Origin: Lachnospira hominis (ex Liu et al. 2021)
GTDB lineage: Bacteria > Bacillota > Clostridia > Lachnospirales > Lachnospiraceae
Direction: 5' to 3'
DNA: 64,000 nucleotides
Assembly: GCF_014287955.1 (NCBI RefSeq)
Contig: NZ_JACOPD010000008.1
Span: 62,001-126,000, forward strand
Shown piece by piece: positions 25,661 through 33,995 of the stretch. The notes beneath the pieces are model-generated. The model had not been told where the DNA came from. It worked only from the letters and a program-made list of their open reading frames with translations, and searched no databases. Within the stretch, counting starts at the first letter, position 1. Each line of letters starts with the position of its first letter. A program made the translations under genes and the position numbers.

Positions 25661-26346
25661 AATGATTATGACCTCCTTGAAAAATGAAAGAAAGTTTTAC
25701 TGAAACATTGCTAGGCTAGTTTAGCATGTGTCAGCTTATATAAACAGTCTTGTATTTATAAAATTTGTATGGTATTATTATAGTGGGAAGAAGTATGTTA
25801 GATATTTGATTTCTGCAAGCATATCAATTCTAATACGGACGTGTAATTTAAGCAATAAACAAATTGGGACAAAGCAGTTATACCGCTATGTCCCAATTTG
25901 CTATTACTCCATATCTTCAGCAGACAGAAACACAAGCCCGACAAATTCTTCCTCAATCAGTTTCTTCAACTTTTCCACTGTGCTCTATGCAGGCTCCCGT
26001 ATCTCCATTCCAACCTATAATCTCTTTCTGTAAAAGCAAATCTTGTTCTGTGAAAAAATGAGTTGGATTCCGTAGTAGTCGGCATTGTGCGTAATGTGTA
26101 TAACTGACTGTATCATGGAATTGTGGGTAACTCTGTTTGCAGGACGTGGGAAAGCTGCACTTTAGCTTTTCCATGTGCTGTGAATAGAGTTATCCATGAT
26201 TCCATAGCCTGTTATGCACATTTCCACAATGTTTGTCTTTTGGTCGTTGGTTCGGAAAAGAAAAGCCCTGTATGTTATTATATACAGAGCCATTCTAATC
26301 TTTTTTTATCCACTACATAGAGCGTTTCCTTTCTGCAAAATTCATT
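25661..26346. other. 686-bp spacer with large inverted repeats
   Basis: No convincing gene. It holds a terminator-like hairpin AAATTGGGACA / TGTCCCAATTT (25861-25871, 25889-25899), decayed minus-strand coding traces around 25910-26060, and a long imperfect hairpin at 26111-26206. Confidence 0.5.
26111..26206. repeat. ~96-nt imperfect palindrome
   Basis: CATGGAATTGTGGGTAACTC on the left pairs with GAGTTATCCATGATTCCATA on the right, enclosing GTGGGAAAGC / GCTTTTCCATG. The unit can fold into one long hairpin, either as an RNA or as a small inverted-repeat element. Confidence 0.6.
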
Positions 26347-26727
26347 TTACAGAGTGATACCCGCCTTTTTTGCAAAGTAGTCTTTTCTCCCGGTAAGCTC
26401 TGACTGTTTTTCCTTTGGAAGATTGTTGAATAAATCATCATAAAGAACATCAGCTAACTGCATTTCTCTCGCAAGCAAAAATACATTTAGACTAAGCCAT
26501 TCCTCCCAAAGCCCCTCAAATAAGCTGTTACTGTCTGTATAGGTGTCAAGCTCCTCAAAGCCATGTGACGCTGTATAGCATTGCAGTTTAACAAAGCCAT
26601 ACCTACCAACATCAACCAACAAAATATCTTCGTCCTCTATTTCGTACAGTTCCTCAAACACATCAATCACTTTGCGACACTTTTCCCGTTCTTCCTCTGT
26701 GATATATACTGTTTTTTCCATGCTCAA
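26347..26727 (-). CDS. hypothetical acidic protein
   Basis: 126 residues, acidic, starting MSMEKTVYITEEEREKCRKV. No motif or membrane segment is visible. A GATAGAGGTAA ribosome site precedes the ATG. It sits between HelD and the truncated Maff2 gene, where the T4SS genes of a complete element would lie, so it may be cargo. Function not recognised. Confidence 0.55.
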   Translation of the reverse strand: MSMEKTVYITEEEREKCRKVIDVFEELYEIEDEDILLVDVGRYGFVKLQCYTASHGFEELDTYTDSNSLFEGLWEEWLSLNVFLLAREMQLADVLYDDLFNNLPKEKQSELTGRKDYFAKKAGITL

Positions 26728-26860
26728 TTACCTCTATCCTTTCAAATTGTGGAATACTGTTTTCAGTTTTCTTCTACTTCTGAACCACATATTTGAAATG
26801 CCATATATGCCATTTTATACGGAATAGAGGTTGGCTGTCTGCATTTATCAGTGTGTTACT

Positions 26861-27001
26861 TTATGGCACATGAGCATTTGCGCCCGGATTGTCGTTGCCG
26901 TAACCCTCCATGAGGTTGATAGCCCCCCAAATGCCAAGACCTGCGCCAAGCGCGATAACCAAAGTCTGCAATACACCAACTGCGCTGTTAAAGAAATCCA
27001 T
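26861..27001 (-). pseudogene. Maff2-family membrane protein, truncated
   Basis: 46 codons from ATG 27001. MDFFNSAVGVLQTLVIALGA then GIWGAINLMEGYGNDNPGA is the Maff2 N-terminal half, a small T4SS-associated membrane protein of Tn1549-like elements. After GA the sequence turns into unrelated codons and stops at 26861. The break coincides with a 29-bp motif also found after tet(40). Confidence 0.75.
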
Positions 27002-27064
27002 ATAAACCTCGCTTTCTGCCGCTTTGCGGCTCAAAAAATGTTGTTGAAAATGAAAATGCCGCCG

Positions 27065-28849
27065 TTATTCCTCGGCGGCTGCGTCCTCGTCGGACAAATC
27101 TATTTCGTATATGTCAAAGGCTTCATCGGGCTTTACTATTGCCGGGCGGGTAGACATATACCGTTCCACATCAAAAGCGTTTTTCTTGTCGAAGTCGGAA
27201 AGGTATTTGTAGTTCGGGTGTTTCGTTATATCGTATTTGTCGCTTAAAAAGGGACGTACACCGCGTAGCTGCAAAATACATTTCCCACCGTCCATAACTG
27301 CTATTTCGTCCTGTGTCATCAACTCCTTTCCTAATTTTTGATAAGTAAGTCCATGAGAAACCTGCGTGCCGCGATTTTCGGAAGTGTTGAAACTGTCAAT
27401 TGTTTCCCGTCCCAAGTTATCCGAAATATCCTTTGCATTTTTCCCACGTCCTCCCAAAAACAAGGTGCTGTCGGCATTATCAAGTATGATTTCTGCCGCG
27501 TCCTTGTAAATGGCTTTTAGCTGGCTCTGCGATTGCAGAATGATAGAAGCGGACATTTCCCGGCTGCGGATTGTGGCAATCAGTTTATCAAATCGGGGTA
27601 TCTGTCCGATGTTCGCAAACTCGTCAAGCAAAAAGCGGACGTGAACAGGCAATTTGCCGTTATATTCGTCGTCCGCTTTGTCGCAAAGCAAATTGAAAAG
27701 CTGCGATTGCAGCATAGCGATAACAAAATTAAACGTGCTGTCCGTATCGCTCATTATGAGGAAAAGTGCGCTCTTTCTGTCGCCTAACGTGTCAAGTTCT
27801 AATTCGTCGTAGGACATGAGATCGCGCAATTCCTTAATATCAAAAGGCGCAAGCCTCGCACCGCAAGAAATGAGGATTGATTTTGCTGTTTTGCCCGCCG
27901 CCAATTTATATTTTCGGTACTGCTTCACCGCGAAATGGTCGGGGTCGCGTTCTTCCAAGTCGGCAAACAGCAGATCGACGGGGCTTTGATATTCCTCGTC
28001 GTCCTCGCGGGCTTCGCTGGCGTTGATAAGTTCCAACAGGGTAATAAAGTTCATTTCCTCGGCGGGGGCTTCATACCAGATGTAGCCAACCAATGCGCAA
28101 TACAATAACCTTTCCGCTTTTACCCAAAAATCCTCCGCACTTTTTTCTCCCTCGCCTTTGGTATTCGCTATCAACGTGTTTACCAGCTTCAAAATATCTT
28201 TCTCGCTGCGGATATACACAAAGGGGTTGTAGTGCATAGATTTTTTGAAGTTAATCGTATTCAGTACCTTAATGCGGTAGCCCGCCCGTTGCAGCAGCTT
28301 CCCGCACTCAATCAAAACCGTACCTTTCGGGTCTGTCAAGACGTAAGAGGAATGAAGCTGCATTAAATTCGGCTTGACGAAAAACCTTGTTTTTCCGCTG
28401 CCGCTGCCGCCGATCACGACGACGTTCTTATTTCTTGCGTACTTCGGCTGCTTCGGGCGGCTGTTCATGGTAAGGCGTTCCGTCTGTGTCAAAATGATGT
28501 TGTTTTGAAACTCCGGGTCTATGTAGGGCTTAATATCTTCGGCGTTTCCCCATCGGGCAGAGCCGTACTCCGCGCCCTTGCGGTATTTCTTCGCGTTTTT
28601 CCCTTTGACATAGACAATCAAGCGGATAATCACCGCGCCGACAATGCCGACAAGCAAATCCAGCGGGTAAATGCTCGGCAAGGCACTTTCAAAGGCTGCG
28701 GAAAATCCCTGCGTGATATTCAGTATCTTTGCGGAAATATCCGCGCCGGGGGCAAGCCGCACCGCCTGTCCGACTTTATCAAAGAGATAGACAAAGAACA
28801 CATAGGGGATATTCGGAAGTATTAGCTTTTTGTAGTTAATCTGCTTCAT
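27065..28849 (-). CDS. VirD4/TraG-type conjugal coupling protein
   Basis: 594 residues. N-terminal hydrophobic segments (about residues 12-25 and 62-80), Walker A GGSGSGKT at 147-154, Walker B VRFLLDEFANIGQIP, and the family QSQSQLKAIY motif. It is the CD1115-type type IV coupling protein that hands the relaxosome to the secretion channel at the membrane. It overlaps pcfB by 4 nt. It is intact, although the channel genes (VirB4, VirB6 and others) are lost, so it can act only with a helper T4SS. Confidence 0.92.
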   Translation of the reverse strand: MKQINYKKLILPNIPYVFFVYLFDKVGQAVRLAPGADISAKILNITQGFSAAFESALPSIYPLDLLVGIVGAVIIRLIVYVKGKNAKKYRKGAEYGSARWGNAEDIKPYIDPEFQNNIILTQTERLTMNSRPKQPKYARNKNVVVIGGSGSGKTRFFVKPNLMQLHSSYVLTDPKGTVLIECGKLLQRAGYRIKVLNTINFKKSMHYNPFVYIRSEKDILKLVNTLIANTKGEGEKSAEDFWVKAERLLYCALVGYIWYEAPAEEMNFITLLELINASEAREDDEEYQSPVDLLFADLEERDPDHFAVKQYRKYKLAAGKTAKSILISCGARLAPFDIKELRDLMSYDELELDTLGDRKSALFLIMSDTDSTFNFVIAMLQSQLFNLLCDKADDEYNGKLPVHVRFLLDEFANIGQIPRFDKLIATIRSREMSASIILQSQSQLKAIYKDAAEIILDNADSTLFLGGRGKNAKDISDNLGRETIDSFNTSENRGTQVSHGLTYQKLGKELMTQDEIAVMDGGKCILQLRGVRPFLSDKYDITKHPNYKYLSDFDKKNAFDVERYMSTRPAIVKPDEAFDIYEIDLSDEDAAAEE

Positions 28850-29319
28850 ATCTCGCGCCCCCTGTCCATTTTCTTTACCTTGTCGCGGGCGGCGTTAAGC
28901 TGCTTTGCCTTGTCCTTTGCAGCGGCAAGGGCTTTGCGGATAGAGGGCTTTTTCTCCCTGTTCAGCTTCTTTGCGGAAAACTCTTGAAACGCTGCGGTCA
29001 TAACGTCTGCGTCCCGGCCTTTGAAAAACACAAGGTAGCGGGTCTGCTCGCCCTTAACCTTTTTCAGCGAAAAATCTATGTTGTATTTCTTCGCCGTACT
29101 CTCAAAGGCTTTAATATTGCTGTCGGTGATCTCGATGTTGGAAACACCCGCGTTCTGCTTCATAAGCTGCCGCATGGTCTGTTTCCCATGCGCGGGCTTG
29201 CTTTTCTGCTCCAAAAACTTTTGGATTGCTTTCTGCAACGCCTGTTCGGTAAGCCGCGCCGCGCCTTTTCCCACTTTGACGTATAGGGCAATCGTTTTTT
29301 GGGTTACTTCCTCCTGCAA
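28846..29319 (-). CDS. PcfB-family conjugation protein (DUF3801)
   Basis: 157 residues. The pattern TIALYVKVGKGAARLTEQAL at the N-terminus and VSNIEITDSNIKAFESTAKK in the middle is typical of PcfB/DUF3801, a relaxosome accessory that links the relaxosome to the coupling protein. The basic C-terminus may bind DNA. It lies directly upstream of, and overlaps, the coupling-protein gene. Confidence 0.85.
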   Translation of the reverse strand: MQEEVTQKTIALYVKVGKGAARLTEQALQKAIQKFLEQKSKPAHGKQTMRQLMKQNAGVSNIEITDSNIKAFESTAKKYNIDFSLKKVKGEQTRYLVFFKGRDADVMTAAFQEFSAKKLNREKKPSIRKALAAAKDKAKQLNAARDKVKKMDRGREI

Positions 29320-29355
29320 GGTATCAACTCCTTTCCCGGTAAAATGCGGCTATGC

Positions 29356-30300
29356 TCATTCGCCGCCGTATAAGTCGTGATTGACAAGGGCGGTATAGTA
29401 GCTGTCAATGGTACTCGGCGCGTTGAACAGCACCGCTTTTAGATACTGCTTGATGTTGCGCACTTTGGTTGTGTTCTCCCTCATGCAATCCAAAACAAAC
29501 TCAATATGGCTGCTGTTCAGCTTCAAAAACTTGGATTTCACCAATTCGGCGGGGTAGTCGTCCCCGGCAATACGGATTGTCTTTCGGGCTGTGCAGACGG
29601 TTTCCAGCATAAGGTCAACAATCTCGTCCAAACGGTCTTTGTCAATTTTGCAGTTTTGAATGAGATGGTCGTATTCGATATTGTCCTTGATAATCTCCCT
29701 GTAAATCTCTACTGCGCTATTGCTTTTCGCTTCCGTTCTTTTCCTTTCCGGCGGCGTAGCCGCTTCGCCATGCGCAAAGGGCAAGGGGTTTAGGGAATGG
29801 AAAGGAATGGAATCGGTACTTGATAAATCAGTAATTGATTGTTCTTTACTTAATATATCTTTATTTAATTGCGTTGGATTTTCCAACGTAGGTTTTTCCT
29901 GCGTAGGTTTTTCCAACGTTGGATTATCCAATGTTGGATTTTCCAATGTAGGTAAATCCAATATAGGCGGCTGTCCGCCGCTGGTAGCTGCTTCCGGCTC
30001 TCGCGGCTGCGGCTGCTCGTATATGACGTAATCTGCGCCCCGCAAGCGTCCCTTTTCGTCGCGCTCCCGGCTGCGCACGATATATCCGGCTTTTTCGAGT
30101 TCCTTTACCGCTTCGCGGATTGCGTCGATCTTCTCCCGGTTGATATGGGATAAGCCCGCAAGGGTATAATCCCAATCTTCGGGCAGCGAAAGCATTTGCG
30201 ACAACAAGCCCTTTGCCTTTAAGGACAATTCCTTGTTTCGCAAGTGGTGGTTGCTCATAACGGTATATCCCGTATTTCGCTCCACTCTGAAAACTGCCAT
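29356..30300 (-). CDS. replication initiator-like protein (RepA N-terminal domain, DUF6017 C-terminus)
   Basis: 314 residues. The N-terminal winged-helix part (residues 1-95), VERNTGYTVMSNHHLRNKEL and SLKAKGLLSQMLSLPEDWDY, is the RepA_N/helix-turn-helix type of Tn1549-like elements. A linker at about residues 110-150 contains imperfect tandem repeats of (P)TLENP/TLDNP/TQEKP. The C-terminal ~120 residues resemble DUF6017. It is probably an initiator for the circular form of the element. First gene of the minus-strand conjugation operon. Confidence 0.82.
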   Translation of the reverse strand: MAVFRVERNTGYTVMSNHHLRNKELSLKAKGLLSQMLSLPEDWDYTLAGLSHINREKIDAIREAVKELEKAGYIVRSRERDEKGRLRGADYVIYEQPQPREPEAATSGGQPPILDLPTLENPTLDNPTLEKPTQEKPTLENPTQLNKDILSKEQSITDLSSTDSIPFHSLNPLPFAHGEAATPPERKRTEAKSNSAVEIYREIIKDNIEYDHLIQNCKIDKDRLDEIVDLMLETVCTARKTIRIAGDDYPAELVKSKFLKLNSSHIEFVLDCMRENTTKVRNIKQYLKAVLFNAPSTIDSYYTALVNHDLYGGE

Positions 30301-30428
30301 ATTTCCTCACTTCCTCTCTTGGTATGCGTGGACAATTAGAAAGCCGTTTTCGGCTGTTTTGGTATTGCAATATGCCCTTTGCCGTTTTCGCGTCTGCAAA
30401 GCCGCATGGCACAAGGGCTTTTGCCCGT

Positions 30429-30647
30429 CTATTTGTCCATGCTGGCGTGCGTTTTCCGCGTCCTTTTGCCGGGGCAATAGGGACACTCTTTGAAAACGCA
30501 AAACTCATATTTCCACCCGGGGCGATAGAAACGGCAAGTGCCGCAATCTTCATCATCTCCGGCACAACCGGATTGATAGCGGTCAAATCCCGGCTTCTGC
30601 TGCATGAGCAATTCAAACGCCCGCTGCTTGCCCTTTGTGAAATACAT
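30429..30647 (-). CDS. small cysteine-rich putative zinc protein
   Basis: 72 residues from ATG 30647 (AGGAGG upstream; the 19-codon extension reads through a terminator). Six Cys in GCAGDDEDCGTCRFYRPGW and EFCVFKECPYCPG suggest a zinc-binding fold. It is a conserved small protein at the start of Tn1549-like elements; function unknown. Confidence 0.7.
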   Translation of the reverse strand: MYFTKGKQRAFELLMQQKPGFDRYQSGCAGDDEDCGTCRFYRPGWKYEFCVFKECPYCPGKRTRKTHASMDK

Positions 30648-30681
30648 TCCGGCTGCACCTCCTTTCCTGCGGGCATAAAAA

Positions 30682-30727
30682 AACGGCGTTACTTTCTCCC
30701 CCAAAGGGGTTAAGGTAACGCCGTTTG
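30682..30727. terminator. strong hairpin near the level-3 right end
   Basis: Perfect 12-bp stem AAACGGCGTTAC / GTAACGCCGTTT (30682-30693, 30716-30727) with an inner CCCC / GGGG. It lies between the last element gene and attR and probably insulates the element from outside transcription. Confidence 0.8.
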
Positions 30728-30805
30728 TGTGCGTATTCAGTTTTTAACACATTCCCTGTCTATCCGCTGTCCGCAAAACCATTGATTTTATTAGCTTTTT
30801 GCCGC

Positions 30806-30828
30806 TATCGCTATCACACCTCATTATT
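30806..30828. other. attR of level-3 element
   Basis: Inverted repeat TATCGCTATC (30806-30815), 11-nt spacer, TT core (30827-30828), mirror image of the left end. Confidence 0.87.
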
Positions 30829-32494
30829 CCAAAGACCAAGTTTCCAGAATATGATAAAAGACATTGAAAGCGGTCTGATAAACTGCGTGATTACGAAAGA
30901 TTTATCCCGTCTGGGGAGAAACTATCTTGATTGTGGGTTATATCTGGAAGTTTTCTTCCCAGAGCATAACGTGAGGTATATAGCGGTCAATGACGGCGTA
31001 GATACCTTGAATAAATCTGCTATGGACATCACGCCTTTCCGCAACATTTTAAACGAAATGTATGCCGCTGACATATCTGTTAAGATAAAATCGGCATATC
31101 GGGCGAGGTTTCAACAGGGGAAATTCATGGGAACTACCGCCCCTTATGGCTATATCAAAGACCCTGCCGACCACAACCATCTGCTGATAGATGATAAAGT
31201 GGCACATGTTGTAAAAGAGATATTCGACCTTGCATTAAAAGGGAATGGAGTTGCCAAAATTTGCAGACATCTTAATAAACAGCATATCCTACGCCCTGCC
31301 GCTTATGCGGCGGAGCGTGGCGAAACAGGCTTTGAACGTCATTTTGAGGGGAACGAGGACAAACGCTATATTTGGAGTGGGAACAGCGTGAGGAGCATTT
31401 TAAGAAGCCCGATATATGCGGGAAATCTTGTAGGCTACAAACGGATTGCCGCCAATATGAAAAGCAAGAAACGCCCCTCTAAGCTGCCCGAAGAATGGGA
31501 AGTGATACCCAATACCCATGAGGGAATAGTCACGCAGGAGGAATTTGATATTGTCCAACAGCTTATTACAAGTCGTAGGCTTCCACAGAACAAGGGAGGA
31601 TTTGTAAATATTTTTGCAGGCGTTATCAAGTGTGTGGACTGCGGATGTGCTCTGCGGGCAATGAACGTACACAGGAGGAAACGCCCAGAGATTATCGACT
31701 GTGTACAGTATTCATGTAATAATTATGCAAGAAACGGAAGAAGCGAGTGTAGTGCCCACAATATAGAAGCAAGGGATTTATTCAATGCCGTTCTTGCCGA
31801 CATCAACTGTTTTGCGGATATGGCAGTGAATGATGAAAAGGCGGTCAGGGCCATAGAAAAGCGGCTCACGGAAACAGACCAGAGCAGGGCGAAAGCATTA
31901 GAGAAAGAACGTAAGAAGCTGAACAAACGCCTTGCGGAACTGGACAGGCTGTTTTCCTCTCTCTACGAGGATAAGGTCATGGAGCGTATTACCGAGCGGA
32001 ATTTTGAGATGATGTCGGGGAAATACCAGAAAGAGCAGCTTGAAATTGAAGCAAGGCTGAAAGAGGTGACGGAAACTCTTAATGAAAGCTACGAGAAATC
32101 ACGGGGAATCCGTGACTTCCTCGCCCTTATCCGAAATTATCAAGGCTTAAAAGAACTGGATGCAACAGTTATAAACGCACTCATAGACAAGATACTTGTT
32201 TCGGAGCGTGAGAAGATGGCAGACGGAACAGTGAAGCAGGAAATCAAGATTTACTATAAATTCATCGGCTTTGTCGATGAATTACATATCATACCTACAA
32301 AACGGTGGGCAGCAATGCCCGCTAAAAATTGTACGGTGTGCGGCGTTGAATATGTCCCGGGCTCTGGTGCATCAAGGTATTGTCCTGCTTGTGCCAAGAA
32401 GATACGGAGGGAGAAATCAAACGAGAGCAAACGCAGGAGCAGAGAACAGAAAAGGATAGCATGTATGAACTGTCCGCAAAAAATGACCGACTGA
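30829..32494 (+). pseudogene. level-2 large serine recombinase, 3' part
   Basis: Residues 65-618 of the split recombinase: ITKDLSRLGRNYLDCGLYLE of the catalytic domain, the recombinase domain (TAPYGYIKDPADHNHLLIDD), a zinc ribbon (KCVDCGCALRAM), a long coiled coil, and a Cys-rich tail CTVCGVEYVPGSGASRYC. An open frame runs in from 30725, but its first 34 codons are level-3 end sequence, not recombinase. The stop TGA (32492-32494) overlaps the level-2 attR core. It has no promoter or start of its own. Confidence 0.93.
32471..32494. other. attR of level-2 transposon
   Basis: Inverted repeat TGTCCGCAAAA (32471-32481), 11-nt spacer, GA core (32493-32494). Confidence 0.88.
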
Positions 32495-32778
32495 TATGGA
32501 ATGGTGGCAGGGATAGAGAAGAGGAACTTCTTGCTAACTGCTATTTTAATTCTATGAATCTGGCAATGGATAATGGAATTAGGTCTATTGCATTTCCTTC
32601 CATATCAACGGGAGTATATAGTTTTCCGGTTGAGTTAGCGGCAAAGATTGCAGTACATACAGTAAACAGATTTTTGCAGGACAATCCGGATAGCTTTGAT
32701 CTGGTGGAATGGGTGCTATTTGATACTCATACTGAATCAGTGTACGAAGCTGAGGTTGATAAGTTATACGACAAATAA
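32494..32778 (+). pseudogene. macrodomain protein, 3' part
   Basis: Residues 81-174 of the interrupted macrodomain protein: IWNGGRDREEELLANCYFNS and the second ADP-ribose loop FPSISTGVYSFPVELAAKIA. No start codon belongs to it. In phase with 3390-3629 when the transposon is removed. Confidence 0.95.
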
Positions 32779-32798
32779 AATGACGAAAGGGAGCTTTT

Positions 32799-33188
32799 AT
32801 GTACGCTGAAAAAACAGATTATGATGATATTGAAATGTCGAGCAGATTACGGAATATCCTAAGAAGAAATGGATTTGAGTCATTGGAAGGATTGAGAGAA
32901 TATCCAAAGGAGCATTTTATAAAGTTTCGCAATATGGGGCAGGCAACATTGCAGGAATTATATCAGATTTGTGAAGAGCAAGGCATAAAGCTTCGTAGTG
33001 TAGAAGATCTGAATGATAGGGAACATGGAGTCATATTTGATGACTTTCTATGTTTGGATGCGTTTGGAATGGGGATAAAAAGCAAGGATGATTTGAAAAG
33101 ATATAGTCTTGAGAAACTTGAAAAGATGTGTCCTAAGGATAAGAGACTATTTGTTAGATTTAAAAAGTTGAAAGCAATTTATGGTTAA
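32799..33188 (+). CDS. RNA polymerase alpha-CTD-like helix-hairpin-helix protein
   Basis: 129 residues. SSRLRNILRRNGFESLEGLR then FIKFRNMGQATLQELYQICE is the fold of the RNA polymerase alpha C-terminal domain (two helix-hairpin-helix motifs), followed by a second degenerate copy. It may bind DNA or sigma regions as a stand-alone regulator. AAAGGGAG precedes the start. It follows the macrodomain gene by 20 nt and was probably part of its operon. Confidence 0.7.
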   Translation: MYAEKTDYDDIEMSSRLRNILRRNGFESLEGLREYPKEHFIKFRNMGQATLQELYQICEEQGIKLRSVEDLNDREHGVIFDDFLCLDAFGMGIKSKDDLKRYSLEKLEKMCPKDKRLFVRFKKLKAIYG

Positions 33189-33205
33189 TTTGCGAAAGGA
33201 GAACT

Positions 33206-33664
33206 ATGGAAAAAAGATACTATATTGATGGTAAATGTGTTTTAAGTTATGATGACGATGTATTTTCCACTGATGATGATTATACAAATATTAAAGAATT
33301 GTTTATTTATCCAGCGGTTGATAAAGTGTATGTAAAATATTATGAGAAGCAATTGGTTCAGCAAGTCCTTGAGAAAACACTTAAAAAGAACGATTCGATA
33401 TTTAATACATACTGTGCTATAAAAGAATTAATAAAAGACGAACCAATAAGTGTAGATTATGTTCAATCTGAGGAGGATACATTATTAAAAAATCTTATGA
33501 GGAAAAATTTGAATAGTGATGAATATGTTGAATTTGAAAAGTTGCTTGATGAAGCTGGTATTAATGCATGGCGCGAACAAGTTGATTTTTTGGGACGAGG
33601 AGATGGTATGATAGAACATATTTGGTGTGAATATGGAATAGATAAAAGAAGATTTTCAGTTTAA
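33206..33664 (+). CDS. hypothetical protein
   Basis: 152 residues, acidic, soluble, AT-rich codons. Begins MEKRYYIDGKCVLSYDDDVF. No motif recognised. It has a GAAAGGAG ribosome site and lies 17 nt after the alpha-CTD-like gene, so it is cotranscribed with it. Confidence 0.6.
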   Translation: MEKRYYIDGKCVLSYDDDVFSTDDDYTNIKELFIYPAVDKVYVKYYEKQLVQQVLEKTLKKNDSIFNTYCAIKELIKDEPISVDYVQSEEDTLLKNLMRKNLNSDEYVEFEKLLDEAGINAWREQVDFLGRGDGMIEHIWCEYGIDKRRFSV

Positions 33665-33709
33665 GAAAGATAGCGGAGCGAGCTGAATATTGAGCTCACT
33701 CGCTCCACG

Positions 33710-33910
33710 TTATTCCTCTACATGAAATACATCTTCCACCAGCATATTAAAGTACTTAGATACTCGTAGCATAAATTCGGCAGATGGGGCGCCGTCCCCA
33801 CGTTCTACCCTGCTGACAGTTTTGGTGCTGAATCCGATAGCAGCGGCAAGGTCATTCTGGTAAATGCCACGCTGTTCACGGATTTCTCTGATATTATTTG
33901 TGACCACCAT
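33710..33910 (-). CDS. small XRE-family regulator
   Basis: 66 residues, essentially one helix-turn-helix: IREIREQRGIYQNDLAAAIG then FSTKTVSRVERGDGAPS. Cro/Arp-like. It is read in the same direction as, and downstream of, the S24 repressor gene. Confidence 0.85.
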   Translation of the reverse strand: MVVTNNIREIREQRGIYQNDLAAAIGFSTKTVSRVERGDGAPSAEFMLRVSKYFNMLVEDVFHVEE

Positions 33911-33995
33911 AAAAAATCCCTTCTTTCAGTTCTATAGATATTTTCTTATTGTCAATTATGCAAAAAAATGTGTCCAATAAAAAGGACTTGCGTTT

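Larger units (their letters stand above)
14121..30828 (-). mobile_element. level-3 element inserted in the level-2 recombinase gene
   Basis: Ends resolved: core TT at 14121-14122 and 30827-30828, inverted repeat GATAGCGATA at 14134-14143 and TATCGCTATC at 30806-30815, each 11 nt inside the core. Removing one core copy plus the 16.7 kb between restores the recombinase frame. It carries its own serine recombinase 8 nt from the left end, TnpW, sigma/HTH genes, a Cfr/RlmN-type methyltransferase, MobC and relaxase, HelD, and a decayed Tn1549-like conjugation module. Confidence 0.92.
3629..32494 (+). mobile_element. level-2 transposon carrying tet(O)-tet(40), TnpX/TndX type
   Basis: Both ends are resolved from sequence. 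A GA dinucleotide occurs at 3629-3630 and 32493-32494, with the inverted repeat TTTTGCGGACA at 3642-3652 and TGTCCGCAAAA at 32471-32481, each exactly 11 nt inside the core. Collapsing the ends restores the host macrodomain gene in frame. TnpX of Tn4451 and TndX of Tn5397 are known to cut at GA, which fits the large serine recombinase at the right end. Net of the inner insertion, the element is about 12.2 kb. Gene order: tnpV, tet(O), tet(40), sigma-like genes, RepA-like ATPase, MobV relaxase, ParB, PC4-fold protein, recombinase. Confidence 0.92.

Noticed and set aside
25953..26174. 73-residue minus-strand frame between HelD and Maff2
   Set aside because: No ribosome site; it crosses the long palindrome and has stops in the frame that looks coding.
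26831..27247. 138-residue plus-strand frame
   Set aside because: Antisense to the truncated Maff2 gene and the coupling-protein end.
29870..29970. Short repeats TTTTCCAACGTAGG as a possible CRISPR or iteron array
   Set aside because: They are the in-frame coding repeats of the Rep-like protein's Pro-Thr-Leu-Glu-Asn linker.
30725..30828. First 34 codons of the long open frame leading into the recombinase 3' part
   Set aside because: They are translated from the level-3 right end; the recombinase sequence begins only after the TT core.
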